In this document: positions 54,164-64,000 of the stretch, piece after piece | Numbering within the stretch: the stretch's first letter is position 1 | How the letters are laid out: each line of letters starts with the position of its first letter | Source: Gymnorhina tibicen | Taxonomy: Eukaryota > Chordata > Aves > Passeriformes > Artamidae | DNA: 64,000 nt | Assembly (NCBI GenBank): GCA_013399875.1 | Contig: VXAZ01005708.1 | Span: 186,049-250,048 of the forward strand | Direction: 5' to 3' | Notes under the pieces: generated by a model | What the model was told of the DNA's origin: nothing | Seen by the model: only the letters and a program-made list of their open reading frames with translations | The model's database searches: none | Position numbers and translations under genes: made by a program

Positions 54164-54668
54164 GATTCTGAATCTGCTCTAGAGGCTTTTCCAGACTTGA
54201 GAAAAATGCTTCTGTCTCAAACCAGTGGCAAGAACCTTATTTCTGACTCCTGTTCTTCATTGTAGATGGCAGAGCTCCCCGATGCACCCAAGTTTTTGTG
54301 AGCTGCAAGGTCGAGACCAGTTACACCCCAGCTTCTCCTGTTTCTCTAAAGCATCTGCGTCCTTGCAGTGCCACAACAAAAGGCTGAGGCAGTGAACAGC
54401 CCGGCTTTCAGTGACGAGCTACCTCGCAGAAAGAAGCCTGGAGTAGGTAGACAACACCAGACGCACTCAATCTGAAAATAGCTGTTGCTTAGGAACTGGA
54501 GGGGTAAAACGCAGCACCTCAGATATATAATTGAGAGGTTTTATAGTTAAAGAGAATTAAAAACGCTGGACCTGTGTTTCTCTCTCCATCATCGTTCTTT
54601 TACAATGCCGGAGGAACGACTGCTCGATTCCACTGACTCTGGGGCTACGCCCACATCTCCAGCAAGCC
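54110..54668. promoter_or_regulatory. CpG-enriched segment, possible bidirectional promoter
   Basis: By eye this segment has about 17 CpG dinucleotides in 560 bp, clearly more than neighbouring intron sequence, where stretches of several hundred bases hold one or none. It sits between the two divergent candidate ATGs. An RFX X-box-like sequence, GTTGCTTAGGAAC (54484-54496), fits the RYYNYY-N-RRNRAC consensus, but such a match is expected by chance about once per 0.7 kb and so is weak evidence. Confidence 0.3.
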
Positions 54669-54763
54669 AAACAAGTCTTGATGACAGAGCAACAAATTAC
54701 TCCCACACATCCAGGAGCCCTCGTAAAAACGTGTGCACAAAGTGTGCCGTGGGTCCCACCTGA
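54605..54763 (+). CDS. Candidate small open frame, divergent from the nested unit
   Basis: A 52-codon frame starts at ATG in good context (TTTTACAATGCCG) and begins MPEERLLDSTDSGATPTSPA; it contains SRSPRKNVCTKCAV near its end. Composition is acidic and Ser/Thr-rich with a CxxC pair, typical of disordered proteins. A possible donor, GCC|GTGGGT, lies at about 54749-54750. It points away from the minus-strand ATG at 54163 with 441 bp between. There is no family match, and it may be chance or a 5' exon. Confidence 0.2.
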   Translation: MPEERLLDSTDSGATPTSPASQTSLDDRATNYSHTSRSPRKNVCTKCAVGPT

Positions 54764-56212
54764 AAGATCTTGGAAGTACTATGTTCTAGTAGAATGATTA
54801 AAATACAATTTGCATATATTTTCTGCAGAGCAATAATATTCCAGGGATGAATTCTGCTAGTCACACTTTCTTGTGACATGTGCCAACATTACAAATGGGT
54901 ATGAATATTTTCCCCTCACATGATGTGGTTCTACAGACTGCATGTATATATTTGAGAGAGATTGCTTTAGGCGGATTAAATATTCCTAAACACCTAGGAA
55001 TTTCTTTAATTTGGAATTCAATTTTGAAGTTTCATGCCTAAATTCTTAATTCTAACATGTATTAATCTTTAAAATTAAGCACAAAATGTAATGAAATTCA
55101 CTTTGCACTTCCTGCTTCATTTCAAACCCATGCAGTAAATTCTCAGCATGAAGCACTTACAGCACGCAGTGTTGTCTTCAGGGATGAAAAAGGAAAGGGA
55201 AAAAAAAAAAGAACAAGTAGCCAGAAACTCACTGCTCTTTGTAAGGCAACCTATAATTCAATCTAATTAGAGCAGCCTTAATAGTATAATTATTCTAAAA
55301 GAAAAGGAATCCTACAACATACATAGACATATATGTGGGCAGTCTCTTAAAAGGGGAGTGCAGTGATGGTCATGGTAGAAGTCATGAGCAAGTTAAATAT
55401 TGTAAAGACAGCTTTTTACTTGTGCCATTTACATTCTATTGAATTGCAGATGCTTATCACGAGACAAACTCCTGCAAACAGAAATTCCCATAGGCCTCAG
55501 TGTATTTCATTTGACATCCATCGCTACCTGTAACTGCAGCACTTTGCATTTAACTCCTACGTGCAGAAAAGGAACACGTTTTCCAAGTGGGCCCTTAAGA
55601 AGCACGACACGCACTTGTAGTAGCTTCCCCTCATGTTTCAACACATGCCATGGAAAACCTACTAGCTCTTAAAAAAACCCCCTTCACTGAATCAGAGCTT
55701 TTTTAATGAGTCTTGGTAGAATAACTTTATGAGTTCGTACGTGGATTTTAGTTTTACATTATGGTAAACCAGTGATTACACCTCCCTTTTTTTCTTTCTA
55801 GCTTTTAAGGTTATAAGGTATACCTAACACATCACTCACCTTCATTTCTCACAAGATCTTGTTTTTTACAACGGGTGCATTTTTTAAAAGACACAAACTG
55901 GCAACAATGCAACTGAATCACAGAAGGATAAAACAGGTCTTTTCTGTTACATGCAAAAATCAGAACCTCCTAAATTTCTCCTAACCTTTCAAGGAACTCC
56001 TTAAACTAGGTTTAATACTATTCCTATCTAGACAATTTTCAGAGTCATGTAAAAGAGCGAATCTAAAGCTACAGTGGAATAACTGAGGCACATTTTCTTC
56101 TCTCTAATGAAAATTTTCTTCCTTTTCTTCCTTGGTTTTTGTGTCTGGGCACTAGGATAGCACATGGTAATCAGAAAGCTTGGGTAATTTTGGGACTCTT
56201 CATCAAGAACTG

Positions 56213-56485
56213 TAATGAGAGAACAAAGGGGAATGCCTTCAAACTGCCAGAGAGTAGGTTTAGAATAAATGTTCGGAAGAAATTCTTCTCTGTGAGGATG
56301 GAGAGGCCCTGGCACAGGTTGCCCAGAGGAGCTGTGGATGCCCCATCCCTGGAAGTGTCCAAGGCCAGCTTGGATGGGGCTCTGAGCAACCTGGTCTAGA
56401 GGAGGGTGTCCCTGCCCATGGCAGGGGGTTGGAACGAGCTGATATTTAAGGCCCCTTGCAACCCAAACTGTTGTATGATTCTACA
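56213..56485 (+). mobile_element. CR1 LINE 3' end
   Basis: A clean match to the CR1 3' end: GAAGAAATTCTTCTCTGTGA, GGCACAGGTTGCCCAGAGGA, GATGCCCCATCCCTGGAAGT and CCCATGGCAGGGGGTTGGAA, closing with TTGTATGATTCTAC. CR1 ends in a short ATTCTATG-type repeat instead of poly(A), which is what is seen. It is less diverged than the copy at 12.7 kb. Overlapping open frames on both strands (56028-56399) come from it and are not genes. Confidence 0.92.
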
Positions 56486-57270
56486 GTTTTCTTTTCCCAC
56501 CTTATTATAGATCCTTTAATGCTTTTATGGCACATCTGGACTGTCATTTGTACAAAGTATCCATATGAAAACCCTTCACCCGAAGTAAAAGCAAGTCCAA
56601 AATGCAGGAGGCCTAATAATGTACTTATGTATTTACAACACTAGATGGGAAAGACTATTTTACCCAAACAGGAAAATTCCTGAGCATCAGTCTTGGTAAC
56701 AACGTCTCGTCTGCAGCAACTGTAAATCTATAGATAATTTCAAAATGTATTGTGATACCATTAACGGCACTGGCATAATTTCCTTCCAGTGACAGGCCAA
56801 GAGCAATCCAGTGGCTACATGTGGCTTTCCTGCACCTCCCCACACAGTTCTAACACCTTGGTCAATAATGAAAGGATTCATGGTGAGAGGGCCGTCCAAG
56901 TTTTACAAGTTTGTCAGGTTTAAAAAAAAACCCAAACAAAACATCCATACATTATTTGAAATTGCATTCCTTTGATGTCCTGATGGAGACAGCTGAGTAA
57001 GAAATGCTTTCTCCATACATCTAATCTATCTTTCTGCTACCGAAAAAACCTTTCTGTTGGATGACTCAGCTCTGTCTGGATCAACTGTTTGAATTACAGC
57101 TCAAAAATTATATTAATGAAAGCTGTCATGGTTTTATGCTTTTTTCCAGTGCTCCAACCCTGCAAATATTAACAAAATTAACAATTTTGCCAATCTCAGA
57201 TGGAAAACTTGCATGAATGCCTCAAATGTAGCAAAAGCCAAAATCAAACACAAAATACTGAGCAACTGAC

Positions 57271-57321
57271 CTGTGAGCCTCTGGGTCCTCGTTTGTGATC
57301 CCATTCAGAATGCCCCATGAG
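57271..57321 (-). CDS. PDE3A: PDE3A exon 2 (51 nt)
   Basis: This small exon encodes [17 protein letters not shown], which matches the human PDE3A linker immediately before [12 protein letters not shown]. The acceptor is a T-rich tract ending TTTTTCAG just above 57321, and the donor is CAG|GTCAGT at 57270. It is 17 whole codons with phase 0 at both ends, so skipping it would keep the frame. It follows exon 1, which codes for the membrane-associated region and lies off the window. It is isolated, with at least 6.7 kb of intron on one side and 42.4 kb on the other, and is easy for gene finders to miss because it is short. Its basic, Arg/Lys-containing sequence lies just after the serine-rich region of exon 1. 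No catalytic role is expected. Confidence 0.93.
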
Positions 57322-58281
57322 CTGAAAAACAAAGAAAAGCAGAGGTAAGTGATAAATTGCACTCATTAGTTTTAATTGAAACATTCATGCTTTTATATCC
57401 ATTACAGATTTTCTTGCAAATAAACAGGTTTGCTTTTACGATCTATTTCACACAGCTTTTAGCTTCATAATGAAGCCACATAACACTGTACCTTTACAGT
57501 CAGAACCCAAACACATCTAGCATCACAACTCTGCTCATGCCAATAAAATTCCCACTGCCATAGATTCAGCTTTAGCCAAATGTTTAATAATGATCTGGCA
57601 GAAGGGCAGCTGATACATCATCAACATGGAGACGACCAAAACCAGGGGACATTTGATTAAACAGCAATGTACATTTTTAATCAGCCATGATAATTAGCAA
57701 CAGCTTTAAATCTGTTTCACCACTGAATTATGGGGTTTTTTGTACAGCTGCTCAGGGATTTCTTCTGGGCATTGTTTGCTCCTACACATGCAAGCATTGC
57801 TTAATGCAAATATAAAAATATGTGAATGAAAGATAGGAGGGTTAATGTGACATGTAATGACTTACAGTCATGAACATTTTCTTGCTCATTTTTCCCAACA
57901 TTCTCTCCCAAAGGAAATGCCTTTTCCCAGTTCAGAGGTAGGCAAGGAGATTTACAACCTACACTTATTGCAGAATATGCTTTCAAAACACTCATACCAG
58001 GACAAGAGATTAAAACTACTTTGCAAAATGAGGAAAGCCACATGCATCTCCTATGATGAGATTTTTTTTATCTTCTCCATCAACTGTTCCTACATATCCT
58101 TTTCTTTTCCAAGGGCCCCTTCTTTTTAAGTTATTATTTACAACCATCTACCTCCATAACTGCAGACAAACCACACATGCAGATGGCCATCAAAGATCAG
58201 AAGTGTCACATCATCTTTTACCTGATACAGCCTTGTGGCTGGCCCCTCATTTTACCGCAATTATTTCCTATTCTCCATATA

Positions 58282-58319
58282 CTGCAGTTGGAAACACTGG
58301 CTGCAGTTGGAAACACTGG
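58282..58319. repeat. 19-bp perfect tandem duplication
   Basis: CTGCAGTTGGAAACACTGG occurs twice with no gap and no mismatch. Confidence 0.95.
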
Positions 58320-60175
58320 CTGTGCTGGGTTTCCCTATTTGTTCCCCATTACTGGATGAAGCACAGCTTTCTGATGTTTCTACTGATGGCCTCAGTAAAT
58401 AACTGATGTGCAAAAACAACCAAGAGAGGCATCTACCAAAGGTTACATGCTTCAAAGAGCCTCTGCCAGAACCCTCGTACCTGTCCTTCCTCTGTGGCTC
58501 CCACCTCTCTGGACCAAAAAAACCTCTTCAGTTTTACTCCTTAGCCCCTGTGCCTTGGGAGAAAGTAACTCCTGCTTTCTTAATTTACTTGGCTAAAAGA
58601 AAATTAATTTAGCTTGAGTCTGACCACCTGCGATTCCCAGCATGACAGGGGCTGCCTTTACCTACAGGATCCTATCAGTGAAATTAGCACAAAAAGTAAG
58701 CCTCACAGTTAAGACAAAAGGATTAATGTTACAGGCCTGGCTGTGGCCATGGTGGTTCTCCAGGCTCTACAGACAACTGGCAGCACACACCACACCTTCA
58801 AACCCAAGTGTAGCATAACATCCCACTGCCAGGTTTTTCATGCTCCTACCCTCACTGAATCCATAGTTCACTGAAAAGTGAAAGGTTGCTTTGTTAGTGC
58901 CACCAAAAATGAGAGGTGCAGTCACAAGTCAGGCCTGGAGTTACTGTTCCCATATGTAGGGATGCTTCCCCATCCAGCCAGTCCTAGGAAACCAGGCTGA
59001 TGTATGCCAGGGTGGTTACTCATGATCACCACTAATCCTCACACCTAAATCAAGTCCTCTTAACATTCATTCGCCTCCAGGCATAGTTTGCTCATCCTGA
59101 TCCCTATTTTTGCCCCGTGCTTCACATCTCCACAGTGAGTTTTCAGCCCCACAGCCAATTCCTGCTCTGCTCCACCACTCCTTTTCCCCAGCTTGCAGGT
59201 ACCTTTTGTTTCCCCATCTCTAATCCTGCCCCTCCACCACATGTGGGCAAACCTGGGGTGCTCCACAGATGTTGCAGCAGCAGCTAATGCTACAGTGAAA
59301 AGTGAGTCCAAAGGCTGTAACAACTCATCCTTCCTCCATTTCCCAGTGTCTAACTATCAACATCACTTACAGAAGAGAAGCCAATGTCACCAGTGAAGCA
59401 GTCACAAATTCATTGGAACCAACAGTGACCCCTTGCTTATTCTGTCCCCATTTTATGAGCAAACTCCTCATAGCAAATTACACAACCCTTGTCCACTTTA
59501 ACTTCTCTGCAAAGGTGCATTGGTGGAATCAGTCATGCTTGTATTTTTGCTGATAGATCCCTTGTCCCCAGCGTAAAACAACTTCCACACCACCTTTCTG
59601 TCTCACTTTGCCAGGATGCTCTGCTGAGTGACATGGGCTGTAGCTGTCACCCGGTAAAACAGTGAGGTTGTTTTCAAGCATTATAGCCAAATCCATGACC
59701 TATGAAGCCAACCTTTTCCTCCTGTTTTTATAAAATCTTACTTGGCTTTAAAATGTATTTCTCCCTCATAATCTAAAAAACCATGCTCATCTCATGCTAG
59801 AATGTTCTCGGCATATGGTGGTCCCTACTAACAAAGGAGTGAAGGAACGAGAAATGAAATGAAAAGGATATCACACAAAAAGGCCTCAAGCTTTAAGACA
59901 GAGAGAAAAAAAATCCAGAGGTTACAACAAAATCTCTGCCAGGCCAGCATTCTACAGAGGGATGATCACCTCAGTGTGACACCCGTTAGCTCAACAAGCC
60001 GCACTCTGCTCAATTACTTCTGAGCCTGATTTTCTTTTCATGGACAAGCAGTAAGTGCTGGAGCATGACACCCAGAAAAGGAGGAAAGAAAGTATGCCTG
60101 AACTATTGGGCTAGGTGGAAATCATCATTTCCACAAGCTGCATAGAAATCAAAAAATGAAAAAATCAGAAGTAAA

Positions 60176-60240
60176 AGCAAAAACAAAACCCAAAACCAAA
60201 CAAAACCCCACAAAAACAAACCAAACAACAAACCAACTAC
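60176..60240. repeat. A/C-rich low-complexity tract
   Basis: CAAAACCC- and CAAACC-type units with no G over more than 50 bases. Confidence 0.9.
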
Positions 60241-61766
60241 ACTCAGAAAAAACAGAGCATGTGCATAAATCCACTTGAGTGAGTCAACTTTCTAAAATCA
60301 TGGAAAAAGAAAATAATATGCTGTTTAATTGGTGCATGCATGCAAACAGAGATACTGACAAAAAAATGCATTTGGAAGTAGGGGGATTTATGTTTATCAC
60401 TAACAGATGGGTTTGCTCCAGATCCCACCACCTCCTCTGAAAGGTCTCTGGAATCAATTTGGTCCAGAGTGATGATAAACAGCCTCAGAGCATCAAATTT
60501 ATTATTCTTACTGACCAGGCAACTAAGGGTAAGTGTATTAAGGCTAAGCAGCAGAAAAGGAGGGATAAAACTGAAATCAAACTCCCACACAGCTTATATG
60601 CATGCAGTCTCTCTTGGAAGAAAAGGAGCTACTTTACATTTCATCTGAAACTGCTGGAAACCCATCTCTGACAGTTTTAATAGTTACAGATGAAAGCAGC
60701 TTTTAGCAACAAGAACAACTCTTGCATGTTCAGGAATGCACAGAAACATGGGCTTCACTAAAACCAACTGGTTCGTCCTACCCTAATAACTGACTTAGAA
60801 GTCTCCAGGGAGAACACTCCCCCATTCCAGCTGAGGGTGAGGACTGTCAGTGGAAGAGGAGGCAGGAATGGAAAAGACCCCAGTACCAAAACCCCCGTCA
60901 CAGACAGAAAAAGAGAAGTGAAAGGGGTCATGTCCTTTTGAAGATGTAGGGGGGTGGCCTACACTCTAAATTTCAGGGTTTTGCTATAAACACCACGAAG
61001 TTTCTAGGCTTGTGGTTTTAAAACTTATGTTCACTAATGCAACAATACCTTTAAAGGAGTAAGGAATGGTATAAAGGACTGTCTGCATTAGATATCTGAG
61101 ATACCCATGTTAAAGTAGAACAAAGCTGTTTAAAAATTAGCATCTTCAGCCCTCGCCTCTCTAAATGCAGTTCTTCTCCTACATGGTTATTTAATTAAAG
61201 CCCCAGCAAATGATTACATAAGGATTTCAACTTTCATTAACATTCATAAACCATAATTCTAAGCCTCCTCAGTATTAGAGAACTGCAGGAAAGTGTGACC
61301 CACACATTTTGTAGGAGATCTAAATAAATAAAAAGACAGAGTAAAGAATGACAATTTAAACTTTTTCAGCTGTTTATAACTTCTGTTTTTCCATATATAA
61401 TCTTTTCTGGCCTGGGGTTTTAATTCTAGCACCCTTGAAACAGCAATACTGCTAACTATGCAATGGCTGGAAAGAAAAAAAAAAACGAGATTAAAAAAAC
61501 CTCCAACGAAACCAACCAAAAAAACCCAACCCCAAAAATCACTCAGAGAAATAGAAAAGGCATAATCTTATTATAAGGACCTCCCCAACTGGGCACAAGT
61601 CAGGAATAAAATCCAATATTTAACGTACAAGCAGTCCCGTGTATATTCTTTGAAAGGGGAGGGAGTCCTTGGCAGCAGAATGCAACAACATTTTGAAACC
61701 ATATGGACTTATTAAGCCAAATATGACACTCAGCACACTTTCATTAGAGGGAATGAGCAGATCTTT

Positions 61767-61788
61767 TCCTTGTAAGTACTTACAAGGA
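61767..61788. repeat. 22-bp perfect palindrome
   Basis: The half-site TCCTTGTAAGT is followed directly by its reverse complement with no spacer. TTTCATT and AATGAAA lie further out on either side. Confidence 0.95.
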
Positions 61789-62797
61789 CCAATGAAATAG
61801 TTATATTTAGTGTTTAATAAAAGCCTTTAAATCAATTCAAAGTCTGTTTAACTCCTATTCAGATTATAGTCTGTTACTCTGGAATTTTGTTTCGACACAT
61901 ATTTACAAATATGCAACACTTTTACTGTTATAAAAACAATTAGATGGTGATGACAAAAGTGAGCTAAATCAGCCAGTAGTCACCAAAGACAATAAACAGG
62001 ATTCAAAAGGACTGCAACAGGATCACATAGCCCAAATGCACTTGAGGACCTTGCCCCAGCTCACTGGCTCCTTCCCTTGGATTTTAAAAATTCAGAGTGT
62101 GGCTGGATACCTCATTTCCACTACAGTGAACATAAAAGAGTCCTGCTCTCTCTAATGAAAGGCGAACACAAAGCAAAGCATAGGAATGTGAGAGAAATTG
62201 CTTTTGTGCTCCATCTGTGATTGAGAGCCAAACACTTGCATACAACATTCCCTGTGGAACTGTCTGTGATAAATGAATAGGGTGGCCTGAGCTCTCCCAA
62301 ACAGCTGAGAACCTGCAAAAATGCCTTTTTGCCACTCCTGCAAGGATTTAGAGCATTTAGTAGTGGCAAAAATGAATTACCAATGAGATTATGAGACGTT
62401 TTGGCTGGGTGGTAGCCAGCAGCTTTAAGAGTTGTTTATATGTGGGAATCAGCATCCAGAAGAGCAAGATAGGAATATCCAATCAGGCTGGCACCTGGTT
62501 TCAACCTTCACCAAAATAGCAGAGCTTCTATTTAAACATGAGCATAACGTCTTCCCTCTTTGGAAGAGATTTAGTTGAATGGGCATGTTGAGGATGTGAA
62601 ACAGTGTCTCACTGTTGAGTTCTTTGACACTGCCTCCTTACAGCTTGTGCTGAATGGGGCACAGTATGATCCATATTCTCTGACTGAATGGGTATTAGCC
62701 ATGCTCCAGTCAGTATCATATTTCCACTGGTAATAAGAAACTGTTTGTTACCAGCATGTAGGCACAAAATGTTCCCGATAAGTTCCTTTTTCAGTAA

Positions 62798-62798
<1 letters not shown>

Positions 62799-62834
<36 letters not shown>
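62799..62834. repeat. A homopolymer (36)
   Basis: The longest homopolymer in the window. No polyadenylation signal or target-site duplication was found that would make it the tail of a retrocopy. Confidence 0.95.
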
Positions 62835-62835
<1 letters not shown>

Positions 62836-64000
62836 CACAAATTATTTCCTTGATTACATATTAGAGGAAACATTTATTTTTACAAACATGCAGGAGTCAG
62901 GTCACACAGAAACTAACAGGGTGTTTTTGCACTTGCTATTTTGCGTAGGATTCCTTCTATCCGATAGACTGTTCCCTGCATTTTCATGATTTTACTGACT
63001 TGATTGATTTAGGGAGGGCAGTTGTGGTGTGGACACCATCAGCAGGAGAAGCTAAGAACCATAAGCAGGCTGGAGCTGCTGAGATTCACCACTGCCAGAT
63101 CCTGATAATGCAACAGGGGAGCAACTGCATGGCTACTCCGACCACTTTCTTCACCAAATGGCAGAACTGCACCTTGCCCTGAGGGCACCCAAAGTGTCAG
63201 AGATGCCTTCCTTGCTGTGTGCTGAGAGTGATCACACACAGGCATGTGTAGGCTATGACACACAGACAGCAAAGGGCTCCAGTATTTGGAAAAACAATCC
63301 CTTTTCCACAACCCCTGGCCAACTCCCAGGGTCAGCACAAAGCACAAGATGTCAGAGCTGTGCTGTTCAGCCAGATGTGTGAGCTGCATGCTCGTGTCAT
63401 CACAGCCACTGTGGAGAGGAAACTCTCCACCCAAATGCTCCCAACGCTTTGTAGCCCTGCAAATCACCAAGGCCTGCCTCAGTTCCAAGACTGGTTAAAA
63501 AAACCCAAACAAAAACCCCAAACAAAATAATTCACCACAACGAATCAACCAAATTAATAAACTGGGGGTGAGCATTTAAGAGCCATTCAGCTGCTTCCTA
63601 GTCAAAGATGTTGTTTCAAAGGTTTCTGGGCTGCTGGACAACAGCTGGAAGCAGAGATAAGCTTTTTAAACCAAAGCAGAGGCAGAAACACTTTGGAACT
63701 GGCATTGCTCAGAACTGGAGGCAGGGGCAGCGAGGTACAATGAGGGGTCTGAAGAGGAGCTGCAGTGAATGGCTTCCCTGCAGGCTGAGCCCCTTGCGGA
63801 GACTGAGTTAAGTCCTCTGAAGTTGCTACCCTGGGAAAGCTGGAAGTCCTGGACGGAGCTGCCTCCTCTGTCCCTCTCAGAACCTGGCTGGGAGGTCAAG
63901 CAACGAAGCACAGCACTGCCAGAGGCTACACAGAACACTTCTGTATCAGGCAGATGCTCTGCTGAGACAGTGAGCAGGATGAAGAGCCACTGTGGCAGCA

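Larger units (their letters stand above)
14855..57270 (-). other. PDE3A intron 2 (42.4 kb)
   Basis: A very large intron separating the 51-nt exon 2 from exon 3. It holds three CR1 fragments, one solo LTR, several low-complexity tracts and the unexplained 53.0-54.8 kb segment, all listed separately. No other exon-like similarity to a known gene was found. Confidence 0.9.
1..64000 (-). other. PDE3A: PDE3A gene, partial (exons 2-8, introns 1-8)
   Basis: The whole window lies inside one gene read from right to left. Seven exons translate to the regulatory linker of phosphodiesterase 3A, the cGMP-inhibited enzyme that hydrolyses cAMP in heart, vascular smooth muscle, platelets and oocytes. Codon phases at successive junctions are 0, 0, 2, 1, 2, 1 and 0, so the exons join without a break or stop. 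Exon 1 and the HD-domain catalytic exons are outside the window; no catalytic metal-binding motif is present here. PDE3B is excluded because motifs such as [22 protein letters not shown] and SDSSDIVQN follow PDE3A as I know it. Human exon and residue numbers used below are anchored on known sites S428, S438, T445 and S492. Confidence 0.96.
57322..64000 (-). other. PDE3A intron 1, 3' part (at least 6.7 kb)
   Basis: This is the downstream end of intron 1, and exon 1 lies beyond the right edge. It contains a 19-bp tandem duplication (58282-58319), a 22-bp perfect palindrome (61767-61788), a 36-base A run (62799-62834) and A/C-rich tracts. No coding exon was recognised. Confidence 0.85.

Noticed and set aside
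54484..54496. X-box-like motif as proof of a ciliary gene
   Set aside because: The degenerate consensus is expected about once per 700 bp. It is kept only as weak support.
62799..62834. Poly(A) run as the tail of a processed pseudogene
   Set aside because: No upstream coding similarity, no polyadenylation signal at the right distance, and no convincing target-site duplication; the short GCACAAA match is only 30 bp away and is likely chance.
63039..63488. Minus-strand open frame of 149 codons with smaller frames opposite
   Set aside because: No recognisable motif. Four frames overlap on both strands in a G+C-richer patch, as expected by chance.
1..64000. CRISPR arrays, bacterial operons, rRNA or tRNA genes
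   Set aside because: No regularly spaced repeats, no dense gene arrangement and no recognisable structural RNA. The sequence is vertebrate intron.

Overview
The window is vertebrate nuclear DNA from a bird, most likely a songbird. It has sparse coding, long introns and several CR1 LINE fragments with avian-type 3' ends. It also holds one solo endogenous-retrovirus LTR that resembles songbird LTRs I remember, which is a memory match and not a search result. No bacterial or viral genome organisation, CRISPR array, rRNA or tRNA was seen.

The minus strand carries the middle of PDE3A, the cGMP-inhibited cAMP phosphodiesterase 3A. Seven coding exons are supported by protein similarity, splice sites and a consistent phase chain. 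In transcription order they are 57271-57321 (exon 2, 51 nt), 14594-14854 (exon 3, 261 nt), 12236-12390 (exon 4, 155 nt), 8860-8975 (exon 5, 116 nt), 5296-5515 (exon 6, 220 nt), 1567-1652 (exon 7, 86 nt) and 957-1126 (exon 8, 170 nt). They encode the N-terminal regulatory linker with its 14-3-3/PKA/PKC phosphosites and the residues mutated in human hypertension with brachydactyly. Exon 1 (membrane-associated N terminus) lies beyond the right edge. The catalytic-domain exons lie beyond the left edge.

Between exons 3 and 2 is a 42.4-kb intron. It holds a CR1 copy that keeps its usually lost 5' region (about 40700-41805), a 671-bp solo LTR with a perfect 5-bp target duplication (44559-45229), an antisense CR1 (about 46330-47160) and a CR1 3' end (about 56213-56485). 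An older CR1 sits in intron 3 (about 12705-13053).

The least explained part of the window is 53.0-54.8 kb, deep in intron 2. Two protein-like open segments on the minus strand, a good-context ATG upstream of them, a local rise in CpG, and a divergent 52-codon open frame on the plus strand together look like a small nested, possibly bidirectional, transcription unit. I do not recognise its product. A 32-nt gap with GT...AG ends makes the simple gene model doubtful, and a pseudogene is a real alternative. Everything else in the introns is single-copy-looking A+T-rich DNA, low-complexity tracts and small repeats.
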